Below, in pieces: positions 18,163 through 26,529 of a stretch of 28,861 nt of DNA (positions within the stretch are counted from its first letter, which is position 1; the number at the start of each line of letters is the position of its first letter). The translations under genes were made by a program, and so were the position numbers. The stretch is from Stentor coeruleus (Eukaryota > Ciliophora > Heterotrichea > Heterotrichida > Stentoridae), in the NCBI GenBank assembly GCA_001970955.1, contig MPUH01000937.1, positions 1-28,861 on the forward strand, given 5' to 3'. The notes beneath the pieces were generated by a model. The model worked only from the letters and a program-made list of their open reading frames with translations. It was not told the DNA's origin and did not search any database.

Positions 18163-19027
18163 AGCTTTATGAGCTTTTCAGAATGGTATTTGCCTATATT
18201 GAGATAAACAAATTTTCGAAATTTAGCTTGGCTTTTGTGATTTTGTCATATAAAATAATCATGATAAATGCAGGGGAGTTTTTTTTGGTAGTCTAATAGC
18301 GATTTTTTGATGCTTTGTGATGGTTTTCTAAGAGATGCTTAAAAAGGTTGGAGATTTAGATGATATTGATCCAATATCGTGTATATATAAGGTTAAAAGT
18401 GATTCTTTAATTGCCTAATGCCAATATAAGATGTTTAATAAGGATTCAGAAAGGATAAGTGTTTGGTTGTGAGCTATGGAAAATTTAAGAGGAAAATGCT
18501 ATATGATGAAATTCAATTTTACATAAAATCAATTTTTTAAGTTTAGACTATATATTAAAATAGTAAATCAATAAAATAAGCTAAGAAGTTATTTAATTAT
18601 TCGCTTGTTATCTAGAGATTCATAAAAAAAAAATTTTTTTATTTACACTTAAGTATCAGCTTTCACAAGTAATTTATGTAGCAAGGATTAATGCAAGACT
18701 TCAAAATTTCTTACAATACTTTGTAACTTAAATCTAATATTTAATTATATTATGCATAATGAACTTATATGCTTAAATATTTAATACATGAAATCTCTTT
18801 TGGCACATAATCATAGTAAATTTAAATGAATTCAGATAAAAATATTATCTTCTATTACAAAATAATCCTTTTCGTATCACTTGTTATACCCATAATTTGA
18901 ATCTTAAATATATAGTCATTTGTATAATTTTCAAAGTTTTCATAAATTGTATATACTTTTACCATTACAAAAAAATCTGATTTATCTGAATCATATTCTA
19001 ACCTAAATTTATTAAGCAGTTTTTCTA
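18163..19027. other. Intergenic region between the TauE/SafE copies
   Basis: AT-rich. G exceeds C on the plus strand near 18163-18500 (5' flank of copy A), and C exceeds G near 18800-19027 (3' flank of copy B). An A/T tract with dyad character lies near 18623-18645. A possible gene relic at 18335-18526 is listed separately. Confidence 0.5.
18335..18526 (+). pseudogene. Possible relic ORF with two internal stops
   Basis: From an ATG the plus strand reads MLKKVGDLDDIDPISCIYKV, KSDSLIA, TAA (18416-18418), CQYKMFNKDSERISVWL, TGA (18470-18472), AMENLRGKCYMMKFNFT, TAA. The translation looks protein-like across both stops in one frame, but I recognise no family, and the G-rich composition here could produce this by chance. 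Confidence 0.2.
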
Positions 19028-20440
19028 TTAGTTACCACAAAGTGAATCAAAATCCAAGACAAAACTAGTGTTTATAAGCTTGTAAATTTGTATAGCAAAA
19101 ATGCTACCTAAAGAGATCAGCAAAATAAACTCAAGAATTACAAGCAAAAAGTAAAACTTTTTTCTTTGCAAAATCCAGGGCCGAAGACCAAATGAGCCTA
19201 CAAGACTACCTAATATTGAAATAATTGTAATCCAGATGCAATAGCGATAATCCAAGTTACCTGATATAATAAATTGAAATGTTGGAATGCTTGATGTGTA
19301 AAATATTGAAAATGCAGTAGAAAACGAAGATACAACTGGGGGAAGATTAAAGTAAAGAAGCATAGGGTTGATTATATATCCTGCTGACATACCTAAAAAG
19401 CCTAAGATAAATCCTGATATCAGAGAGAAAATCCAAACTTTTAAGCATAGATAATAAGTCCATGAAATGTCTGTAATTTGGAATTTGTAAGAGACAGCTT
19501 GGTAAATCTTGGTTTTTCCCACTAGATAAAATGATGTTAAGGCATTTATGATAAGAATTAAAATGCCATAAATTGATAAAAGATAAGCATATCCATCTGA
19601 GCAACCAGAAACTCCTACAATTGATGGGCTAAGATAAATGTTGGACAAAAATATACTTATTATAAACACAGAAGTATAGTAAATAAGTTGATACTTCGAT
19701 ATAATTTTTTTATTTTCATCCAAAAAATATTGAAGTTTATTAGCTGCTTGCATAAACTCTTCACTCACTTTTTCATTTCCTGTTTCAATTTCAATATTTT
19801 CATTATCATCATTACTTTTAGATTTAAGATTTTCTTTGTCTTCAATAATATTGTTTCTTGGCTCTTCAAAATTTTCTTCTGAAATTTCATTATTTTTATC
19901 CTTTTCACAATGTTTAGTCAATACTTGTCCAAATTTTGCTTGCTCAGAATTCACAAATTTAAAAATCCTATTAATCTCATTCATCTGATTCATGTTAATT
20001 TTTTCAATTCCTGATTCAGGGGCTACTTTAGTATTTATGTAGTAAAATTTTATTTTAAATAATACGTAAATGCAGAGTGCCAAGTTGAATAAAATGAAGA
20101 TTACTGATAGTAACCATAAGGGAAACATTGGTATAATATGAGAACCAAGGCTAATACCAAGTATTATTGGGGTAATGACTTGCATAAGTGTATCAAATTC
20201 TATTAAAGGCTTATCACCCAATGGGCTTCTTGTCTTGAATTTTAGTGTCATTGAAGTTAAAACACCTGTAAAAATCGATATTTGGGTATAGCCAATTGAA
20301 TAGTAAAGGTTGAAATTGAATAATAATAAAAATATACTTATAGCAAAGACACTACCTCCTAGTCCAGCAGTTCTTCCAATGGCTGCTAGCAGAAATAAAA
20401 TAAAGCTCCCTAGTAGTTCATTTGTATTAAATATTATCAT
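19028..20440 (-). CDS. TauE/SafE-type multi-spanning membrane protein (copy B)
   Basis: Tandem paralogue of the preceding minus-strand gene: 470 residues, same topology. The transmembrane halves are closely similar: GRTAGLGGSVFAISIFLLLF, RSPLGDKPLIEFDTLMQVIT, LGMSAGYIINPMLLYFNLPP, DYRYCIWITIISILGSLVGS and LRPWILQRKK each have a near-identical counterpart in copy A. The central polar loop (about 135-235), rich in Glu, Asn and Lys, is hardly alignable between the two, so only the membrane parts are constrained. The start is unambiguous, and the sequence around it (TATCATTATAAT on the plus strand) is shared with copy A. It ends in TAA. Substrate unknown; sulfur-compound or anion export is an inference from the family. 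Confidence 0.88.
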   Translation of the reverse strand: MIIFNTNELLGSFILFLLAAIGRTAGLGGSVFAISIFLLLFNFNLYYSIGYTQISIFTGVLTSMTLKFKTRSPLGDKPLIEFDTLMQVITPIILGISLGSHIIPMFPLWLLSVIFILFNLALCIYVLFKIKFYYINTKVAPESGIEKINMNQMNEINRIFKFVNSEQAKFGQVLTKHCEKDKNNEISEENFEEPRNNIIEDKENLKSKSNDDNENIEIETGNEKVSEEFMQAANKLQYFLDENKKIISKYQLIYYTSVFIISIFLSNIYLSPSIVGVSGCSDGYAYLLSIYGILILIINALTSFYLVGKTKIYQAVSYKFQITDISWTYYLCLKVWIFSLISGFILGFLGMSAGYIINPMLLYFNLPPVVSSFSTAFSIFYTSSIPTFQFIISGNLDYRYCIWITIISILGSLVGSFGLRPWILQRKKFYFLLVILEFILLISLGSIFAIQIYKLINTSFVLDFDSLCGN

Positions 20441-21169
20441 TATAATTAAAATTCATGCTTTTGAGATTTTATGATTTGACATTACCAATTGCTTTTTAAA
20501 AAATAATTACTGATGAAGTTAAATTTTACTTAAGATTCTAATCAGTGTCTAATTTTTTACTGAAAATGAAACAATTAGAATATAAAGCAACATAAAAGCA
20601 AGTATTTGCAAAATTATATTCTAAAAAAAATTGTGTTAAGGCTCAATATTTAATTTGAATCTTTTTAAGGTTTAAGGTAATTATTATTTTGCTTGAGTTT
20701 ATTTATACGATTATTTAACTAATTTTATATTTGAGATATGGGCAATTTTAAAAATGAATAGGCAATGAGCAATTTTTAACTAATCAAGATGACGAAAGAA
20801 TTGAATAGGTAAAAGTTTTTATTTAGGATATTATTTTTTTTTATTTAGTTTTGTTTTCATTAGAAATCTTTTCTATACTCTTTCAAACTTCACCTGGTGA
20901 TTTTTTATGAAAACAAAGGGTTTATAGCTTTGAAAATTAAGTATTTTTTCTATATAAAACTGTTTTATGATTATTTGCATCTTGATTTTTAGCATCAAAT
21001 GCTTTAATCAAACGTCTGGATAGCTAGTTAGATATTTTTGTATATATCAAAGCTATCATTCTATGAAAAGATCATATTATGGTTAAAGCAACTAAAAAAC
21101 TATAGTTCTAATTATACTAAAAAACTATAGTTCTAATTATAATGGATTCTATTATCTAAACTAACTTGA
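20441..21169. other. Intergenic, no supported gene
   Basis: AT-rich 5' flank of TauE/SafE copy B, running into the 25-bp tandem repeat and the dispersed repeat. No family recognised on either strand. Confidence 0.4.
21091..21140. repeat. Perfect 25-bp tandem duplication
   Basis: The unit at 21091-21115 is repeated exactly at 21116-21140, just before dispersed-repeat copy 2. There is no N between the copies, so unlike the three N-joins it is probably real. Confidence 0.9.
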
Positions 21170-21399
21170 CTTAAAAAAATATGCGAATGAAGAAACTAAA
21201 TTTTTTCATTATCGCATATCATTTTATGGAATGAAGAATTTGAAAAAACACTTAGAGAAAAACACAATAAATAAAAAATAATCAAGATCGACAGAGAAAT
21301 AAAAAAATTATCACGAAAATATACTATAAAAGAAGAAAATTAGCAAGGGCTGGACAATAGTCAAGCGATAATTCTTAACTATTACTAATCTAAATTAAC
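21170..21399. repeat. Dispersed repeat, copy 2 (inverted relative to 11151-11386)
   Basis: Reverse-complement match to 11151-11386. It abuts the stop codon of the EF-hand-like gene at 21400. Its plus strand carries a decayed version of the charged ORF of copy 1. The frame is lost through a deletion in the T run near 21210, a TAA after KHNK, and another 1-nt deletion; the tail ends RRKLARAGQ and TAG. Confidence 0.85.
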
Positions 21400-22092
21400 T
21401 TAATCAGCCTTTTTTTGCCTAGTTCCATATCTTGAGATATTCATCTTTACATAAGTTCTTATCCCATGTGCTGAGAAAAAATTCTGTATTTCCCCATAAG
21501 ACAATCTTCGTAAAAAATCTTCGATATTTACAGTCTCACATCCTTTTGTTATTTTCTTCATCACTTTGTTTATTATGTTTTCCTTCCCTTTAGAGAGTTT
21601 TGCTATATATTTTTCTAAATCTTTAAAGGTAACATCGTTGTAATCATCCTTCAAAAAAATCCTAGGATTCATTTCGCAAGAAATTTTGACCATAAGTGTA
21701 ATAAGATCTTGGATTTGTTCTGAACTCAATTTCTCACTTCCACTTTCATCCATAATTTCAAACAAAAGTTTTCCTTTTTCTAAAGAATTTCCCTCACCAA
21801 GTAACACCCCTAAAATCAGTAACTTTTTTAAAGAAAAACTAATAGCCGAGTCTTTATAGTTTTCATAGTAATTGAATATATGCTGACTAGAATCCGAATA
21901 ACTTGGTGCTAAACTTAGTGTTTTGCATATGTCTTTCCATTGCGTTTCAGATATACTTCCCTTATAAGAGTATTTCCTATGCACTCTATCTAAATATATT
22001 GCAGATAATTTTGAATATCCAAGAATCATCTCAAAATTCATTACTGCTGCTTCTTCGGCTGTTATATCAATACGAGAGGTATAGCAACCCAT
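21400..22092 (-). CDS. MGC-acylated EF-hand-like protein (copy A)
   Basis: A 230-residue protein starting MGCYTSR, a classic N-myristoylation (Gly2) plus palmitoylation (Cys3) signal, so probably membrane-tethered. I chose this start over an in-frame ATG 24 nt upstream because the acylation signal and the paralogue both begin here. The body is helical, with the layout of a calcineurin-B/recoverin-like EF-hand protein: KKLLILGVLLGEG, then LLFEIMDESGSEKLSSEQIQ. The loop DESGSEKLSSEQ lacks the canonical Gly6 and Glu12, so calcium binding is doubtful. The C-terminus is basic (RYGTRQKKAD). It is tandem with the gene at 22936. Function unknown; a calcium-sensor-like scaffold is an inference. Confidence 0.82.
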   Translation of the reverse strand: MGCYTSRIDITAEEAAVMNFEMILGYSKLSAIYLDRVHRKYSYKGSISETQWKDICKTLSLAPSYSDSSQHIFNYYENYKDSAISFSLKKLLILGVLLGEGNSLEKGKLLFEIMDESGSEKLSSEQIQDLITLMVKISCEMNPRIFLKDDYNDVTFKDLEKYIAKLSKGKENIINKVMKKITKGCETVNIEDFLRRLSYGEIQNFFSAHGIRTYVKMNISRYGTRQKKAD

Positions 22093-22935
22093 ATTTTTAT
22101 ACTGATTGAGAATCAAAAAAAGTATTTTTAATTGTATTTAATTATAACTAATTATATTTGGCGTTAAATAGTGGTAAAATTGGCAATTATTGCTTTTGGT
22201 TTAGGGAGACTTGCTTAAATTAGTAAATGCTTGAAGAGTTTAGCTAAAAAATACTAATAAAAAATTCGGTTATTTGACTAGATTTATTAAAAAATTTGAA
22301 GGATATGTTCGAAAATATGACTTAAAATAATGCATGCAGGAAATTAAAATATATTAAATAATTACGTATGAAATATAAACGAAAATGCCTTTGATAAATA
22401 ATTTTTTTTCAAGAAAATTATAATATAATTTTATGTATAGGATTAATAAACTATCATTCTTATTATGAAATAGAAAATTATTTATTAGTTAAAACTTTCA
22501 TTTGGCATTTTTATTATGATGCAAATAGTTTTAGGTTTGCAAGAGCTAAATTTAGATAATTTAGTTTAAGCTAGTTGCATAATACCCGTGAAGAAATTTT
22601 GATTTATTTATACTATTTTTATTACAAATTATATGGGAGTAAAGCCTATGTAAGAATTTTATAATTAACTAATTTTTAAAAGACTCAGTCCCTCATTCTT
22701 AGCTTCAACTCTAAATTTAATAAGAAAAATTTGATAATTTAATTGGATTAGAGATAATGTTTGCTCTTCATCTAGGAGTTTACTACAATAGACAGATCGT
22801 CCTTATCCTGTTCCTTTCAATTACCAAATATTTAAGCACATTACGATACTAATTTGTTTTTCAAATGATAAATAATTAAACAAAATTTTCATAATTATCA
22901 AGAAGATTATGAGTATAATCATTTGGTTAATAAGT
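22093..22935. other. Intergenic between EF-hand-like copies
   Basis: AT-rich. On the minus strand near 22670-22800 there is an open stretch containing VYCSKLLDEEQTLSLIQLNY bounded by stops, and on the plus strand near 22265-22330 FGYLTRFIKKFEGYVRKYDL. Both look protein-like but are short and unassigned. Confidence 0.35.
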
Positions 22936-23639
22936 TTAATCAGCCTTAAATTTCCTAGCTTTATATCTTGGAGTATGCATTTTTACGTAAGTTNTACGTA
23001 AGTTCTTATCCCATTTGCTGAGAGAAAAGACTGCATTTCCCCAAGCGATAATCTACTCAAGAATTCTTTAGTCCTTATCATATCACATCCTTTCATTATC
23101 TCCTCAACCGCTTTGTGAATTGCATCTTTTATTCCTCTTGAGAGTTTCGCCATATATTTTTCTAAATCTTCAAAGGTCACATCATTAAACTCGTCCTTCA
23201 TTAAAATCCTAGGATTCATTTCACAAGTAATCTTTACCATAATTTCAACAAGATCTTGTACCTGCCCTAAATTTAATATTTCACAACCACTATCATCCAT
23301 AGCTTCAAACAAAAGCCTTCCTTTTTCTATAGGTTTTCCATCACCAAGTAATACTCCTAAAATCAGAAGCTTTTTTAAAGAAAAATTATAAGTTGAACCT
23401 TTATAATTTTCATAGTAATTCAATATATGCTGGCTACAATCTAAATAACTGAGTGATAGTTTAAGTATATTGCATATATCTTTCCATTGTGATTCTGATA
23501 CATTTCCTTTATATGAGTATTTCCTGTGCACTTTATCTAGATAAATGACAGAAAGCTCAGAATATCTAAGATTTGTCTCGAAATTTATCACTGCAGCTTC
23601 TTCAGCTGTTATGCCAATTCGAGGAAAATAACAACCCAT
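22936..23639 (-). CDS. MGC-acylated EF-hand-like protein (copy B), 3' end disrupted by an assembly join
   Basis: Paralogue of the gene at 21400-22092, starting MGCYFPR. It shares KLLILGVLLGDG, LLFEAMDDSGCEILNLGQVQ, and MNPRI...DVTF-DLEKYMAKLS. As given, the frame breaks at the N at 22994, because TACGTAAGTT is present on both sides of it (22984-22993 and 22995-23004). Discounting the 11 extra positions, the frame runs on past GIRTYV through a basic tail like that of copy A to the TAA at 22936-22938. The length is then 230 residues, exactly that of copy A. The break is therefore almost certainly an assembly artefact, not a mutation. The EF loop is degenerate here too (DDSGCEILNLGQ). Confidence 0.82.
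22984..23004. other. Single N between 10-bp direct duplicates (assembly join)
   Basis: TACGTAAGTT, N, TACGTAAGTT. It lies within the 3' end of the EF-hand-like copy B gene and shifts its frame by 11 nt. It is the third such N in the window. Confidence 0.85.
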
Positions 23640-24009
23640 AACTATTATATTGAATAATAATTAAGAATACTGTGTGTTAATAAAGATTGTATATATTTAG
23701 CAAAGTGACTTTGATTTGCCATTTTAAAAATATATTAAAATATTCGCATCCACATTTGTCACTATCTAATACACAATTTTCGTCCTGTAAATAGATTAAA
23801 CTTCATATTTGTGATATTCTTTACTTATATATATATATCTCCAATCTCACATATTAGTCTTTATCCTAATCAGTATATATAATCAACCTTATATTATTTT
23901 TATTGTATACCTTTATAATTCTCTCTAAAAATATATCTTATATAAATTACTAATTTATCAAATAAACTATCTTACTATATCTAAATAATTATTTACAGGA
24001 TATTTACTC
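23640..24009. other. Intergenic, AT-rich with TA repeats
   Basis: 5' flank of EF-hand-like copy B and 3' flank of the coiled-coil gene. It holds a short TA dinucleotide run near 23827-23838. No gene seen. Confidence 0.5.
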
Positions 24010-26229
24010 CTACAAATACTTCTTCGCGTCAAACTCATTACTCTTCCTAAACTCCTGCGTCAAGCTTTTTTCAGATTTCTTAATTCCCACCTTTGGTAAA
24101 GCAAGTGTCCTCCCATCAGGATAAAACGACAGCCAATTTTCATCAGCTTTTGAATTCGGGTTTGAAACTCTATAAGCATTATTCGAATCATAAAATTTAT
24201 GCTTAACAGAAACCTTAGGAGATTCATTTGCTTTTCTAGTATTTGGCCTTGCTGTACTAATTCTACTCTGTACAATATTTTCAGGTACAATATTTTTCAT
24301 ACTAAGTGAGCATTCATCGACTATATCTCTAAAAGTTGCCTGCTGTCTTTTTAAGTTCTCTTCCAAGATTTCTTTCTCTCTTTGTTGATCAGAAATCAAA
24401 TCAGTCATTGGACCTTTGATATTTTGTAACTCTTTATTCAACATGCTATACAAAGAACTGAGTTTTTCATCAATTATGTTTATTTTATGATTAGTATCAG
24501 ATGAATCTTTAACTGATTCTTTTCGAAAACTGTCAAGTCCACGAAGCGAGTTTATAATATCATTGATTTTTTCTTTATAACTCCCTTTAACAAACTCCAT
24601 ATCCTGGCTGATCCTATCCATTTGCACTTCGAAAACTGTTAATTTTGTAGTTTTTTCATTCATCATCTCATAAATTTTCTTCAAATCCTTACTATTTATC
24701 ATATTCACTTGTTGTTTAACTGGAGTTTTCTTATCTTTTCCACTTCTCCTAAGCGCTTTAATAAAACTCTGTTCCATATTCTGCCTATTAATCTCAATTT
24801 CTTCACATCTAATTCTAACTCTATCAATTTTGTCATAAACTTTCCCAAACTCTCCTTTTATTTCTTCTATAGAAAATTTGTTTTCATCAATAAACCCTTT
24901 AAATGTTTCTAAGTCTTTTTGAAATAAATTGAGTTTTTTATTCAAACCTCTTAAACCACCTCCAACACCTCCACTTGTACCACCATATCCAACACTGCTG
25001 CACATACTATTTTTTCTACTAAGAATTGGTGGATCTCCTATTGAAGAATTTCTCCTATGTTTTGAACTTGTTTCATCATCTTTTTTTTTATATGAAGTTA
25101 TATCTGGGATTTCTAATGTATTATTTCTTGATGCTGAACCATGATCACTTGGAGGAAATGTATTATTTCTTGATGCTGAACCATGATCACTTGGAGGTTT
25201 TGGGGGTTCTGGAGGTTTTGGAGTTTCTATAAGAAGAGAAGGTTTAAGATCTTGAGTTGGTTTGGGTATAGAAAATGATTGAGTGGGAGGTTCAAGCTTT
25301 GGAGGATCTGAGGCAATTGGGGTAATGCTTGGGGTTTGTAATGGTTTTTCTTGGATTATTGGGAGCTCTTGTGTTGGGATGATTGCAGATGTTAGAGATG
25401 GTTTTATTTGATCTAAACATTTTTTCTCTTCTACAGGCTTAGGTTCTTGTATTGGAATAACAACAGGATCTGATTCTTGTATTATAGGTTTAGACTCTTG
25501 GAGTAGTATAGAATCTCGTCGAGGCTCAATTACTGTAATATTTAGCTTGGGTGAATCGCTTTTATGATTATCTTCATCGCTTTCAAGTGAATCTTTATTA
25601 TTTAAGTTCTGCATAATATTGTCATTTTCTTCTTGGCTGTCATAATCCTCACTATCTCCTAAACCATCATCAACAAACATTTCATTGATTTTTTGCTCAA
25701 CTGCCGACATGCGCATTTTTATCTGAGAAAACTCTTCCATAATCTTAGCATTTTCATTTATAATTTCTGCATGCTTATCTCCGAACCTAACTTTCATCTT
25801 GGTTTTCAGGCCTTCGAAATCTGAAAAAATATGTTTGTCCAAGCGTGACTTTAATGATCCAACATTTTGTGTTAGCGAATTAAATGCTGTCCAAGTGCAT
25901 TTATTCGAAATAAAATTGTCAATTTCGTTTCTGCTAATTTTTTCATTTAAATGTGTAAAAAAATTAGCTGTGAATTCTTCAAACTTGTCTTTGATGATTT
26001 TATTAACTGATTGCTTAGTTTCTTCTGCTTTGGTCATGACAAATCCATATGATGCATACATGTCACTTTTTTCTTGTAAATCTTTTATGACTTCATCTTG
26101 AGCGCTCAATTTGGTTTCAATTCTCCCTGTAATCTCAAAAGCTTTTTTAACAGTATCAATCTCTTTCATGGCCTCAGCAAGAGAAATTTTCCCTTTATAA
26201 ATTGATGTTATTTCATCTGAGACATTCAT
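24010..26229 (-). CDS. Large coiled-coil protein of unknown function
   Basis: A 739-residue protein ending in TAG; family not recognised. Residues 1-190 are predicted helical coiled coil containing TWTAFNSLTQNVGSLKSRLD. Residues 190-228 are acidic and Ser-rich. Residues about 235-375 are a Pro/Gln/Glu-rich, presumably disordered linker with repeated IQE-P elements and a 14-residue tandem repeat (345-372). Residues 390-410 hold basic-Ser sites (HRRNSS, SRKNS) that look like kinase targets. Residues 414-428 are Gly-rich. Residues about 430-650 are a second coiled coil, followed by a basic tail with SNPNSKADENWLSFYPDG. The two coiled coils around a disordered linker suggest a cytoskeletal or basal-body scaffold, but that is inference. 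No signal peptide or membrane segment. Confidence 0.82.
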   Translation of the reverse strand: MNVSDEITSIYKGKISLAEAMKEIDTVKKAFEITGRIETKLSAQDEVIKDLQEKSDMYASYGFVMTKAEETKQSVNKIIKDKFEEFTANFFTHLNEKISRNEIDNFISNKCTWTAFNSLTQNVGSLKSRLDKHIFSDFEGLKTKMKVRFGDKHAEIINENAKIMEEFSQIKMRMSAVEQKINEMFVDDGLGDSEDYDSQEENDNIMQNLNNKDSLESDEDNHKSDSPKLNITVIEPRRDSILLQESKPIIQESDPVVIPIQEPKPVEEKKCLDQIKPSLTSAIIPTQELPIIQEKPLQTPSITPIASDPPKLEPPTQSFSIPKPTQDLKPSLLIETPKPPEPPKPPSDHGSASRNNTFPPSDHGSASRNNTLEIPDITSYKKKDDETSSKHRRNSSIGDPPILSRKNSMCSSVGYGGTSGGVGGGLRGLNKKLNLFQKDLETFKGFIDENKFSIEEIKGEFGKVYDKIDRVRIRCEEIEINRQNMEQSFIKALRRSGKDKKTPVKQQVNMINSKDLKKIYEMMNEKTTKLTVFEVQMDRISQDMEFVKGSYKEKINDIINSLRGLDSFRKESVKDSSDTNHKINIIDEKLSSLYSMLNKELQNIKGPMTDLISDQQREKEILEENLKRQQATFRDIVDECSLSMKNIVPENIVQSRISTARPNTRKANESPKVSVKHKFYDSNNAYRVSNPNSKADENWLSFYPDGRTLALPKVGIKKSEKSLTQEFRKSNEFDAKKYL
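25115..25197. repeat. 42-bp in-frame tandem repeat in the coiled-coil gene
   Basis: Two nearly perfect 42-bp units (period 25115 to 25157) encode PPSDHGSASRNNT plus F or L, residues 345-372. The near identity of the two units suggests recent duplication. Confidence 0.9.
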
Positions 26230-26529
26230 TTTTTTAAATATTAGCTGTAGTTTTATAAAAACATTTGAGTTTAAAATAACTGCAGTTTATGGATTTTAAA
26301 AGGTATACCAGAATATAAAAAATGCTAATGCTAGGTATAAGTTTAAATTTAAAAAAAACTGTTTTATTTATAAAAATAGTAAGAATCAATTATTAATTTA
26401 TATTTATTGAAACTTAAAATATCCTATAATCCCATAAAGCATATTTAAAGTATTTTCAATAAATATTCCATACTAAACAGTCTATTTTATATCCTTAATT
26501 AAAATCATCGTATTATTTATCTAATAAAT
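26230..26529. other. Intergenic spacer
   Basis: AT-rich 300-bp spacer between two minus-strand genes. G is commoner near 26230-26320 and C near 26400-26529 on the plus strand, following the flank asymmetry seen elsewhere. No gene seen. Confidence 0.5.

Noticed and set aside
24709..26101. Plus-strand open frames opposite the large coiled-coil gene
   Set aside because: Antisense shadows; the minus-strand frame is continuous with coherent heptad and linker structure.
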